Source of the DNA: Eunapius fragilis
Taxonomy: Eukaryota; Porifera; Demospongiae; Spongillida; Spongillidae
Direction of reading: 5' to 3'
NCBI GenBank assembly: GCA_963681505.1
Contig: OY811992.1
Location: 3,163,072 to 3,227,071 of the forward strand
DNA length: 64,000 bases
Notes under the pieces: generated by a model
The model's database searches: none
Told to the model about the DNA's origin: nothing
Seen by the model: the letters and a program-made list of their open reading frames with translations, nothing else
In this document: positions 12,194-36,927 of the stretch, piece by piece
Layout: each line of letters opens with the position of its first letter
Numbering within the stretch: the stretch's first letter is position 1
Translations under genes and position numbers: made by a program

Positions 12194-14293
12194 ATGGACA
12201 ACAGCGGTCGATGGAACTGGGTGTGCACCACAGTGTTACTGTGCTCATATGGGTTTTTCAAGGAGTTCACACCGGACGAAGCCTTCCTCACGCCGTACCT
12301 CGCTAACGAAACCCAATCCTCCAAACATTTCACTATCGATCAGGTGAACGCCTACATATACCCCGTCTGGGCGTACAGCTACCTCGTGTCCGTTTTCTTC
12401 GTCTTCATCTTCACCGACTTCCTTCGCTACAAACCCGTAGTGGTCCTAGAATGTCTCGGTCAGGTGGCCACCCGGACACTACTGATATACGGAACCAGCG
12501 TCCTCTCCATGCAGCTGATGCAGATCAGCTACGGGATAGCCACGGCAGCGGAGATCGCATACTACTCGTACATCTACGTCCTCGTCTCCCAAGTCCACTT
12601 CAAGAAGGTGACCAGCTACATAGAGGCCAGTCGACTCCTCGGGGATGCCGCTGCTGGTTTCGTGGGTCAGGCGGTCGTGTCGACGGGGTCGTTGAATCTG
12701 CTCCAGCTCCAATACTTCTCCCTCGCTAGCGTGTGCGTCGCCTCCGTTCTCGCCGTCGTCCTCCCGAACAGGTGCCAACCGATAGTATGCGTCGATAACC
12801 GAGCGAGTAACGAACTCGCCGACCAGTCTTTGTCGAGTGGTGACGAGGACACTCAAAGGACCGGCGCGCGCCAGCGGCGTTGCCGGTGGTACGTTTCTCT
12901 GAGAACGGCCGCCCTACGTCGATGGATGGACTTCAAGCGGTTCTACTCCGACCCTTCCCTCCTCAAGTGGTCCGTCTGGTGGGCGTTGGCCACGTGCGGA
13001 TACCTCCAGATCGACAACTACGCTCAGAGCCTGTGGGTGCAGATAGCGAACGACGCCGGAACCGACTACGAGTACAACGGGTTGGTGGAGGCGGTGGCCA
13101 CGCTGTGCGCCTCGGCTGGGGCTTTGTGCCTCTCCTTCCTGCGGGTGAACTGGCCCGTGTGGGGGGAGGTGGCCATTGCGGGGGCGTCCGTCGTGGACAG
13201 CGCCGCCTTGCTGGTGTCCGCTGTGACGTCACGCCTGTGGGGCGCGTACATCTGCTACGTGGTGTACAGGGTGACCTACAGCTGCCTCGTCACCATTGCC
13301 TTGTGAGTTTTCTCCCCCTTCCCCTTCTCACACCCCACACTTCTCCCTACACCCTCACTTCTCCCTCCTACACTCCTCTTCCCACACTTCTCCCACCCTA
13401 CACTCCTCACTTTTCACACCTCCCTACACTCATTCCCCACACTTCTCCCTCCTACACTCCTCACTCCCCACACTTCTCCCTCCCTACACCTCACTCCCCA
13501 CACTTCTCACTCCCCACACCTCCCTCCCTACACCTCACTTCCCACACTTCTCCCTCCCTACATTCATTCCCCGCACTTCTCCCTCCTACACTCCTCACTC
13601 CCCACACTTCTCCTCCTACACTCCTCACTTCCCACACCTCCCTCCCTACACTCTTCACTCCCCACACTTCTCCCTCCCTACACTCCTCACTCCCACACCT
13701 CTCTCCCTACACTCCTCACTCTCCCATACATTGCTCCCTTCCCTCTGCATCCTCTCTCTCCCTATTCTCCTATCCTTCCACTTCCCCTCACCTTTTCCCC
13801 TGCAATCAGCTGTGTTCACATTCCTCACCTGTAGGACGCAGATAGCGTACGCTATGAACTACGACAGCTACGGACTCATCTATGGTTTCAATACATTTCT
13901 GGGTGTGCTGCTACAGTCCCTGCTCACCCTGGTAGTGGCTGACGAGAGAGGCCTCAACTTGGACATACGGACACAGGTGAGTTAACATGTCACTGGTGAC
14001 ACACCCCTTGGCCTGTAACATGTCACTGGTGACACACCCCTTGGCCTATCAGAGCTTTGCAACTTGCAATAAGTGAGATAGCCCATAACACAAATCTAAC
14101 CCATTCACCCGTCAACAGATACCTTTGCTTGCTTGCAGTTTATCACATGACCACGTGCATATACATTTATACGTGTATACCGGATATCATGTGCACCCCA
14201 CAACCAAAAGCACAAAAAATTTACCCTCGGGTGGTCACGTGACCACCAAACTTTAGCCTTGCATGCGTATAGGATCATCACACCATTGGAGAC

Positions 14294-14381
<88 letters not shown>

Positions 14382-15440
14382 GTGTGTGTGTGTGTGCGCG
14401 TGTGTGCGTGTGTGTGTGTGTGTAGTGATTTGTTTAGGGACTAAACAATGTTTATGGTTCTGATGAAGGGTAAAGGGTGGTGTGCGTCTGTAGGGCACTG
14501 GAAAGCATTATATAGTGTGTTGAAATGGGGCTTTGTCTAAGGTTAGTAGGTCAAGCCTGCCTCTCCCTCTCTACCGTCTAAAACAACCTAGATTGTCCCT
14601 TTGTCTGGTTCCAGGTATTGTACTGCTATGTTCTTGGGAAAGCAACCATTCAGTCTCATAGCCTGCCTATCCATGACCTGAATTTTGCTGACCCACCCAC
14701 CACTCTCCCTGTGCATTGATTGGTACTTTGTACACTGATTTTACTGTCAGAGCAGGTGACACCCTTCGGGCTTCTACCCTGACCAACCACTTTAACCCAT
14801 GACCGCGTCATGGTGTGGCACATCTGGTCGCACCCAAGGTGTGATTCACCGTCACCCTTGGTCCCAGGCCGGTCAGCGAGGAGGGCCTACCACTCACCCA
14901 TGACCACGTCATGGTAGTGGCACGTCTGCTCGCACCCAAGGCATGCCAGCGCTACCTTGGTCCCAGACTTGGCACAGTGGGCACACCCTGTCACCAGGTT
15001 GCTGTCTGACCCCTTTTGGGCAAACTGTTATCGTCACCTAGTATAGAGGCATGACAGGGACCCAGATGGGGAATGCATAAGTTGGATATGCCTTTACACA
15101 TTTGCACAAAAGGAGCGTTCATGCAGCGTCAATGCACCTCTTTGTTCAGTCGCGACCTCACTTCGCATTGTAAACTTTATCCATTTAAGTAGACAGTATG
15201 TTATGTGTGTGCTTGTATGTGTTGTATGCATTGAGAATTAAACGATTTATACAATTGTTTTTTGTTCTTTCTATATTATAGTTTGTTGTCTACAGTGGGT
15301 ACTACTATGTGCTCACGCTGATCTTCACTTTCACTGGTGTGTACAAAATTACATCGGGCGGATGGTTGCACAGCCTACGTTCATGTTGCTATGACAATGT
15401 TGCTGGAACTGATGTGGAGGACATCCAGAGACCTAGCTAA
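12194..15440 (+). CDS. SLC19A: SLC19-family folate/thiamine transporter
   Basis: Three coding exons: 12194-13302, 13835-13976 and 15282-15440 (TAA); 469 residues, normal for SLC19A1-3. The ATG at 12194 is chosen because the upstream in-frame GTG is not a likely start. Family hallmarks in order: LCSYGFFKEFTPDEAFLTPY in the first membrane helix, a TDFLRYKPVVVLE segment, MQLMQISYGIATAAEIAYYS, an acidic/basic central loop, LKWSVWWALATCGYLQI opening the second half, and IYGFNTFLGVLLQSLLT near the end. SLC19 proteins are 12-helix plasma-membrane carriers of reduced folates or thiamine; which substrate applies cannot be read here. The stop codon lies at the edge of a 3' minisatellite (15432-15605). 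Intron 1 is filled by a pyrimidine-rich minisatellite. Confidence 0.9.
13305..13735 (+). repeat. pyrimidine-rich minisatellite in SLC19 intron 1
   Basis: Imperfect units of about 30 bp built from CTCCCTACACTCCTCACTCC and CCACACTTCT. It begins just after the donor at 13303 and occupies most of the intron. It makes false long ORFs in two frames. Confidence 0.9.
13986..14050 (+). repeat. short tandem duplication at the start of SLC19 intron 2
   Basis: Two copies of a unit of about 33 bp containing CATGTCACTGGTGACACACC followed by CCTTGGCCT, immediately after the donor at 13977. Confidence 0.85.
14298..14424 (+). repeat. long (GT)n microsatellite
   Basis: About 125 bp of GT with few interruptions, in SLC19 intron 2. 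Confidence 0.95.
14763..14990 (+). repeat. tandem duplication of about 115 bp
   Basis: Two diverged copies, each with CCCATGACC(G/A)CGTCATGG, then GCTCGCACCCAAGG (first copy GGTCGCACCCAAGG) and CTTGGTCCCAG. It lies in SLC19 intron 2; no coding potential was seen. Confidence 0.8.
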
Positions 15441-15605
15441 TGTCAGCCATTGGTCTGACGTCTTTAGCTAGTGTCAGCCACTGGTCTGACGTCTTTAGCT
15501 AGTGTCAGACATTGGTCTGACGACTTTGGCTAGTGTCAACCATTGGTCTGATGGCTTTGGCTAGTGTCAGCCATTGGTCCAATAGCTGTGGGCATTGCCA
15601 GCATT
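15432..15605 (+). repeat. minisatellite starting at the SLC19 stop codon
   Basis: About five units of roughly 32 bp (AGCTAGTGTCAGCCATTGGT then CTGACGTCTTT). The first unit carries the TAA stop as AGCTAATGTCAGCC. The same repeat family reappears at 20478-20690, upstream of the next PTGR1 copy. Confidence 0.9.
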
Positions 15606-16070
15606 GGTTTTTATGTAGGGTTTGCTATGATTAAGAGGCGAGGTTTAATGTGAAGTTGTATTGCATAACAATCTGGTGTGTAGGTGTGGTCAAGTCAAAA
15701 TTACAATTATTCTAATCAATTGCTTAATAGAGTTGGGATGCCAGGCTAGTGAGGGCATCTGGGAGGGAGGCACTGCCTAGTAATGTGGTTTAATTTTTTG
15801 CAATCACCCAATGTCATGTCAGTTCAAGTAGGGGGATATCAGCATGCATTTATGTTACAACCTCCTATGTAATATTAAAATTCTGTCTTCCATTACAACC
15901 TACTCAATTTATAAAGCACTTTGTCATTATCTTGGCCTTGTGGGTCCCCCATCACAAAGTGCATTTATGCAAACTACAACTACAAGTAAAGAAATTGGAA
16001 ACAGTGCATAAATAATGCACATTTGAAGCTACAAAGTCATTGAGATCAGTAAGAAACAAGTGGTCCATTC

Positions 16071-19539
<3,469 letters not shown>

Positions 19540-19860
19540 TCTCAGTCGTATATTAATTTTGTGCAACGAGTATAATAAAATTCATTACTACGGCGGGCAG
19601 TTGTACACCCACTCGGCAAGTGATTATCAATTATGTTTTAGTGGTAAGTTATGGTGAAAATTATGGGCACACTATTTAGCCATTGAACTCATACATTGTA
19701 TATGTCGTTCTTACATGTCTTCGAAGTGTAGAAAGACATCGAAGACTCGAAGCGAAGAAGAGAAGCGCTAAAAGTTGAATTACGATATATACGCAACCAA
19801 TTAGAAATACATACGCCGGCCTGAGACTGCATGCAATATTTCACGATGGTGCGAAAAACA
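19540..19860 (-). promoter_or_regulatory. conserved 5' flank of PTGR1-A
   Basis: About 250 bp upstream of the ATG align with the flank of copy B (26440-26700). Both contain ATGTCTTCGAAGTG followed by clustered CGAAG motifs (GACATCGAAGACTCGAAGCG in copy A), then a GAAGAGAAGCGCTAAA block. Conservation between copies suggests promoter or 5' UTR, though recent duplication alone could explain it. Confidence 0.4.
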
Positions 19861-20284
19861 TCCAAGATTTAGCATGATTGATGCGCGCATAATTCTTTTC
19901 CTTGGGTCAGGGCTGCTAAGGCATTGGTTGCGTTACAGTTAACCGAGTGTCAGCTAATTGCCGTCAAGCAAGTCTTCCTATGAACCTTCCAAACGTACGT
20001 CCCTCGTTCCCAGCCCGGTTGCGGTGCCTCTCCCTATGCCCATGCAAAATTACGGATGACGTATGCCAAATTACGGATTCGAAAATGCAAGAGCTTGCAA
20101 GATTCTTTTAATTGGTGTGACAGGTCGCAGATTCTGACAATTTGTAGCATTACATTAGAAATTCGATTGGTTAGCCCGGCCACCAGACCAGAGATATTAT
20201 CTCTGACTAGTCCAAACGTCCATCATGGTACAATACACATGAAAATAATGTACTGATATACATTTGGTATTTACCATAGTTTCT

Positions 20285-20474
20285 AATCTATGCAGTACGA
20301 AACTACATTGTACAATATTCCAACTACTTCCTTATATTGAAATTAAGTACCAGAGCTCAGTAAATGAAGTTGTCAGTTCAGAATCCTGACATTGTCAAAA
20401 AAAAAAAAAAAAAAGTGTCTACACCATTTTGGAAAATCTTCTTCAGGGCCTTGTAGTTGATGGCTTCATCAATT
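20285..20474 (-). pseudogene. PTGR1 exon 6 relic
   Basis: The stretch from 20388 matches exon 6 of the intact copies (ACATTGTCAAAA, GTCTACACCATTT, TTGTAGTTGATGGCTTCATC) but has an expanded A run and an internal deletion, and stops abruptly at the minisatellite. The flank 20285-20385 matches intron 6 of copies C and F rather than A and B. Confidence 0.8.
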
Positions 20475-20477
20475 GGT

Positions 20478-20690
20478 TGCTAGTGTCAGCCATTGGTCTA
20501 GTAACTTTAGCTAGTTGTCAGCCATTGGTCCAATAGCTTTAGTTACAGTGTCAGCCATTGCCATTAGTACAATAGCTTTAGCTAGTGTCAGCCATTGGTT
20601 CAATAGCTTTAGCTAGTGTCAGCCATTGGTACAATAGCTTTAGCTAGTGTCAGCCATTGGTTCCGGCAATAGCTGTAGGCTTGCCAGCGT
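20478..20690 (+). repeat. second copy of the SLC19-tail minisatellite
   Basis: Six to seven units with GCTAGTGTCAGCCATTGGT and CAATAGCTTTA, the same family as 15432-15605. It marks the left edge of the duplicated block that carries PTGR1-B. Confidence 0.9.
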
Positions 20691-20958
20691 TGGTTTTTAC
20701 TTCATTTTTGTGTTATAAATAAGAGGCTGTTTGTGGATGTGCTGAAGCCAAAATAACACTGTTACGCAGCAATTTTTCTGATAATAGAGTTGGAATGCCA
20801 GGCTGGCATGATAAAGGATATGGAGAAAAGAAACTGCAGAATGAGGTATGAAGGGATGTGGACAATGGAAATTGTGCTTCAAATGCCATGTTAAAAAGTA
20901 GGATTTTACCATGGAATTGAATAACGGCTGAGAAAGAATACAGTTGTGTAGTAATTAA

Positions 20959-21313
20959 TGTGGGACAATGTGGCGGCCCCATTGTGTGTCTAGGCCGCGC
21001 CGGCCGGGGCGCAAGCCAGCCACAGCCGGCCATAGAACATTCTCACATGTATATATATTGTATGTTTGCTCGTGTGTGATCAGAGTTGTTGTCCTGTTGG
21101 CTGGTGACCTTGGTAGCGTCTAAACACGTCCGCGTGCCTGATCCTGGACGCCGCTCTCCCTGGAGTCTGATATTACAAGTAGCAGACACTGGTGCATTTT
21201 TTGGGGTGAAGCCCACTATATATATATTAATAATTATTGTACAGATTGTAACTTCTATTAATTAATGTCGTTTGTATAATCTTAGTTATCAGACATCACT
21301 CCAGGATCCCACA
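20959..21313. mobile_element. solo-LTR-like insertion
   Basis: A 355-bp segment bounded by TGTGGGA and TCCCACA (TG...CA ends) with TTAA directly on both sides. It is GC-rich at the start (GGCCGCGCCGGCCGGGGCG) unlike its surroundings. It fits a solo LTR with a 4-bp target duplication; a TTAA-targeting DNA element is the alternative. No internal coding region. Confidence 0.45.
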
Positions 21314-21584
21314 TTAAGCACTGCAGATGACACTTAACCTTTTTCTTAGATCACCTAAATCAATTGCTCTCTCCCATAGTTTCAAACATAGTGTTTTGTC
21401 CAAGCCACATTCTGGAACATTTTAATACAGCATATTGGCATGGTCTTGGCCTTGTGAGTCCCCCATCACGAAGTGCATTTATGCAAACTACAACTACAAG
21501 TAAAGGAATTGGAAACAGTGCATAAATAATGCACATTTGAAGCTACAAAGTCATTGAGATCAGTAAGAAACAAGTGGTCCATTC

Positions 21585-26439
<4,855 letters not shown>

Positions 26440-27677
26440 TGTAGTCTAAATTACCAGTATATCGTATTTGTTGCAACGAGGACGCACGTGCACGTTCTAG
26501 ATATCTATTAATGGGTTCACAAATCATATTCACCATATATGAGGACGCTATTTTGCCATTGAACCACATATTTGAATGCCGTTCTTGCATGTCTTCGAAG
26601 TGAAGACATCGAAGCCTCGAAGCTAAGAAGAGAAGCGCTAAAGTTGATGGCATATAAGCAAGTTAGGAGAACAGATGTACATGCGCCGGCTTGAGACTGC
26701 TGTTGCTTGTAATCATTCATCTGTGTAGATGCATTTCCTATTTAAATTCTACATCGTATTTTGGTACGGCTGATAATTCTTCAATTATGTCTTGCCTTCT
26801 GGATACAGACTGGTTGATGTACAGCATGCAATCATGTTCGGTTGGGGAGTTTTGGAATGTTATCGCTATGATTTTTGAATGAATTTACTGTGAGCTTTGT
26901 CCTTAAGTGAGCTGTGTCTTCTATGAAGCTATGATTTCCAAAGTGCATGCATTCGTAAGTTGGTACTTCAAAATAAACAATATCATAAGGCAGAGTGGTC
27001 TACGAGAACATTGCTAGGGAATGTAGACTTGCTATTGCAGACCTTTTTACGCATCTCAGGAACTTAATATCATCAAAAGTAAAAATTCATCCAAATTGTA
27101 TTGTATATCAATTCTAAAATTTCTGGCACTACTGTTCTGCCTCTCATGAAGACTGATGGTTCCTTGCTGTTACTGAACCTGACAAATGCAATGTTTTCAA
27201 CACTTACTTTGCCTTGGTTTTCACCAGATAATGAGGTTATCGTCATCCATTTAAAGAATTCTTTTCATCAGGTATATCAAGGTCCAATTTACACAAGATA
27301 AAGTTTTTCGTGCTCTGGAGCATCTTCCTTCTAAGTATTCCTGAACCCCAGGTGGTTCTCCTGCTGTGTTTTTAAAGTCAATTGCTTCAGCCATTGCCTA
27401 TTCATTATCCAAGTTTTTTACAATGTCTGTGGATTATGGGTCTATGGATTGTAAGCATCCACTGAACAAATATTTAGATCAAGACTTCAAAGTGTGAACC
27501 TGTCTCCTCTTTGCAAATGCTACAAGTTTTAGTACTAGGCAGTTATTGGTGCATATCTATATGCCATTACTTGCCTTTGTGTGATGCATGTGCACATAAA
27601 AAATAATTCATTGTTATCGAAAGTGTAAAACCAAAATATCCTCACTACTTAGTGAAATGCTAAAAGTTGGTCCGTCC
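26440..27677. other. intergenic region between PTGR1 copies B and C
   Basis: 26440-26700 is the conserved 5' flank of copy B. 27100-27650 contains sequence repeated upstream of other copies (AGGTATATCAAGGTCCAATTT; GCTTCAGCCATTGCCTATTC), related to the degenerate transposon at 32800-33600. No intact gene was seen. Confidence 0.6.
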
Positions 27678-31635
<3,958 letters not shown>

Positions 31636-32267
31636 ATTGGAGTGACTTTCAACAGATTGTCCTCAGCAATTTGACGAGTAATGTGCAGCGTGTATACTGA
31701 ATTGAGCAGCGTTATAAATTCAGATAGTCCTTCGCAATTCGATGAGTAATGTGCTGCGTGTATAGAGGTTACGCGTGAATCACGTTTTAGTTGAAAACAA
31801 CGATAAATTTAATCAATTGGTAATTATTGTATATTTAACGCCTCTAACAAGGAGGACCGTATGGGAGGACGGGTTGATTCATTACGTCATGCAAGTTAAA
31901 AAAAAGTGGTCACCGAGGTGGTCATCCTAAGAAACGATCCGAATTCTTGGTCGTTCCTAGTCTCGTACACAGACCCGCGAACCGTTACAGGTGCTGCGAA
32001 ACTGACTAGGGCGTGCGTGTTGAAGACGATCGATACTGGCAACAACTGGAACAATCCTCAGAGGCTAGTCATATTCTTCCTACATCACCACACATGGAGG
32101 TACCAAACAGGAGCGGACGTACGAAGGGGGCGTGGCAGATAAAGAGGGGGGGTGGGGGGTGGGGGGGGTGGGGTTAATGATTTATTCCCAACTATCAATG
32201 CAGATTACCTAATTTCCTGCTATGAAAATATTATCGAAGGGCTGGATGAAAACATTGAGGTTGGTCC
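31636..32267. promoter_or_regulatory. 5' flank of PTGR1-C
   Basis: It contains two copies of a block with GCAATTTGACGAGTAATGTGC (31667-31685; 31733-31755), also present twice upstream of copy F (58385-58455). The conserved, repeated TGACGAGTAAT is an AP-1/CRE-like candidate site; function is inference. The remainder (to a G-rich tract at 32146-32172) shows no gene. Confidence 0.35.
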
Positions 32268-32495
32268 ATTTCTATTCATCGACAACAGCCTACATAATCT
32301 CCTTTGAACAGTCCAGCAAACACCTTATCGAATCCTTTTGTAACAGTGCAATTTTCCCTTTTTAAAAAGTTCATATTGGTTTCATTTTCAATACTCGGGT
32401 ATGACATTACCTCTTGGATCCCCTGTGCCAACTCCTTGAAGGCCACAGGCCACTCCTCACCCCATTGCAGACACTGGCCTAGCTGCTGATAAAGT
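32268..32495 (-). pseudogene. PTGR1 exons 8-9 relic downstream of block C
   Basis: It retains decayed exon 9 (GAAGGATTCGATAAGGTG on the coding sense equivalent, frame lost) and part of exon 8 (KELAQGIQE) with an internal deletion. An almost identical relic lies at 59045-59290 after copy F, showing it was duplicated together with the C/F block. Confidence 0.75.
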
Positions 32496-32799
32496 AAGTT
32501 ATGTCTGAGGCATGTGCCCAAATGAGCCAATGTTGCTGACACTTATCATATTCAGTGATATCATTTTTACAAATTCTATCTGTTTTAGTACTATAGGTAC
32601 TAGAGTAGTATAGTAGCGCACATATATGCCATTACTTGCCTTTGCGTAATGCATGTGCACATACATCAAATAATCTACAATGGAAATGTTTGTAATGAGC
32701 TTTCTGTGCCTGGTCAATTCCTTTCAATCCCTTACAGCCTTTCCTTACGTTTAAATACAGACTGGTTCAAGATTTAAAAACATGTTACTAATGTACTTA

Positions 32800-33600
32800 G
32801 TCATTGAAAACTTACCTCGATACAAAACTATTTAAACTGGACAATGCCATAATTGTGGGTTGCATTCCTGAACCTAATGAGCCAAAGTTGAGTGTAAACA
32901 CATTTTTAAAATCATTTATTGGAGCCATGGCATGGTACCCTTATAAAGCAGGATCTGATTTTGGTTTTACTTCAGTTAGGTGTATGCTGACTTCTATTTC
33001 AGTGGATATTCCTGCCTCTCATAGGTTGTGTGGGTTTATGTCACACAATGCTAGAACGTTAATGTTCAAAATGAGGAAAAAAGAATTTCAATGAGCATGC
33101 ATAGTTGGGAATTTGGAACTTAGAACTACCCTACTTATTGATATCATGTAGTGAATCCTATGCGCAATCTACAGTTAGGTACTGCAAAATACATTATGTC
33201 AGTGTGGAAGGAAGAATCTTTTCTTAACATGATATCAAAATATGCAGGACGTGGTGCCACCATTTTAAGAATTGATATATTTGGATAAACTTCACATATC
33301 TTCTGCTCTGAGGCTGATGGTTCTTTGGCAATTACTGAACCTGACAAATGCATACTTTGCTTCAGTGTTAACCATCTTCCATTTAAAGAAATCTTGTCAT
33401 CAGATATATCAAGGTCCAATTTATTACACATGACAGTCTTTCATGTTCTGGAGCATCTTCCTTCTAAGTATTCCTGAACCCCAGTGGTTTTCCTGCCATG
33501 TTTATAATTGCTTCAGCCATTGCCTTTTCATTATCTAGGCGTTCTACAATATCTATAGATTGTGAGTACATGGATTATAAACTCATGTATCAACTGTTCC
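32800..33600 (+). mobile_element. degenerate transposase-like relic (tnp2/CACTA type?)
   Basis: The open stretch 32804-33094 encodes IIVGCIPEPNEPKLSVNTFL and, further on, VDIPASHRLCGFMSHNA. These resemble the motifs of tnp2-type transposases (GxxPGPxEPxxxIN; DxPAxRKxxGFxGHxA), from memory of that family. Downstream sequence to about 33600 recurs near the other PTGR1 copies (27240-27500, 55205-55330). Frames are broken, so it is a fossil. Confidence 0.5.
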
Positions 33601-33744
33601 AATATTTAGATCAAGACTTCAGAGCATGAACTGTTTCCTTTATGCAAATTCTTCCGTTTTTCCTCTGCATAATGCACGTGCAAATAAAAATAATAATAAT
33701 TGTTATTGAAACTTGAAACAAAACTCCAAGGAACTAAAAGTTGG

Positions 33745-35080
<1,336 letters not shown>

Positions 35081-36927
35081 AATATATGGGACAGTGTCCA
35101 GCAAAATCACCCTTCTGGAGTTTTAATTTTATCACTATAAAAATTATACGTTACTCAACGTAGCATATCTTCACAACGGTTTGATGTTTTCCTTTCATAT
35201 TTTGTACACTTGTTTACACATCATTTCTCTCTGTGCAAACCTATTTTGGTGCTCTACATATTTTCCATTCCATGGTTACAATGGTCTCTAACCCAATGGG
35301 TTAAGATTCCACATTTCTCCAGATACGAGTGACGATAACGCGTCAAATTCGGAGTGTACATAGAAGGGTCCTGTAGCTATTGATTTCTGCAGATCGTTAA
35401 GTTTTTTCTTATCCGTTACGGAGATATGGATTTTCAAACTAGCTCTTCATTTCTCGCCACTCACGTTAGCAACCCAATTCCCATTCTCCCGATATGATTA
35501 TGTAATGGACACGCCTTTCCCCCCAAAATTTACTTATGAACCCGGCCCGCTTTGAACTATCGCTCAACTAGCTGCTGCCGGGCCCGTGTGTAGGATTTTG
35601 GAAAGGGGGGTTCGATTAATCGCCAGGGTATAAAGGGGCCGTCGGTCAAGAAATACGGCGAAGTGCGGGGAAGCTTTGAGTATCGTTAAAAGTATTCTTC
35701 CATCAGTCACACAACATCAGCCCTCTCTACTTCTGTGCACACAAGATCAGTCCTCAGCTCCACTTCAGACACAAGGTCAGTCCTCTCCACGTCAATGCAC
35801 ACAGACATGGGATCAGATTGAGAGTCAGTGCGAGATAGATAATTTGTAGGTCAGTGGCTATGCTCTCTGTAGGGCCTACTATCAGCCGAATGAGATGGCA
35901 TATTATCAATATGATCGGTACAATGTCGAAAGTACTTGCATGGTGATATTGCCTTGCTTCTGATTGCCACCACTGAGTCTTTTACGTGTCGCCATTTTCG
36001 ATCTTAACCGAAGGGGAAGGAGCCGGGCCCGGAGGGGGGGGGGGGGGGGGGGGGGGGGTCGATCGAACCCACTGCCCACGGGCCTAGCAGCTGCTACCAG
36101 TGCTACGTGGTGTAGTAGATCAGACGATCGTGTTTCCTACGGTATGTTTCAACATCGCTCGATTTTCCTATGTATCGCTTGTATATGTGTATATGGATGG
36201 ATGTCTGTGTGGTAATGGTAGTTTATATTGTGCGCCCTTTTTCTATATCTGCTCAGTTTGTTGCACTTACATGTTAGCATGCATGTACCATGCCTTCTAA
36301 TCATGGGACCACCTTCTCCACCCTCTACACTAGTATGGGGACCGGATGACTTCAGTTTTTCTGGTACCTGGCATATCCCTCTCTAGACCATTCATATTCT
36401 CAGCTTTTCAAAAATTAATTTGCTCTTACCATAAGCCTACATGTATACATGCTGTGTTTATGTGCTATGTGCATTAATTCACCTCCTATTTGCTGCCCAT
36501 TGATTTTCTTTTCTACGTGCTCCATCTTTTGTTATTTTCTACCTTGTGCATTGCTATTTGCAGTCTAACCGAAACATCTCGGTGATGATTGAAGGAGACT
36601 TCATCTCTCACTGTAGTAGGTGGACACAACTTCCTCCTGGTGTACTAGAGCCACATGGTCGCAACCTTCACCTGGTGCTGTACCATTATCGTGTTCAGCA
36701 TCACCATTGGACACAGTGAAAGGTTGGTTAATTGGGATGTTGGTCCTGTGCCACCCAAACTTGTCTGCAAACTCGTAATGGCAAGGGGAAGCAAATAGCA
36801 GGGCATCTCATGTCTGTTGAAGAGTACTTATGCATCAGTCAAACCTCGGATGCTTCCTTGCTAGCAATTACTTTATCAATGACCGTTTGTTTGACACAAA
36901 CACACACACAAACTCACACAGACATAC

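Noticed and set aside
12880-13985. Plus-strand ORFs overlapping the SLC19 exon and intron 1
   Set aside because: Shifted-frame shadow of the transporter followed by the pyrimidine-rich minisatellite; no domain.
33144-33431. 95-codon minus-strand ORF
   Set aside because: It lies in the decayed transposon region, antisense to the tnp2-like relic, and matches no known family by eye.
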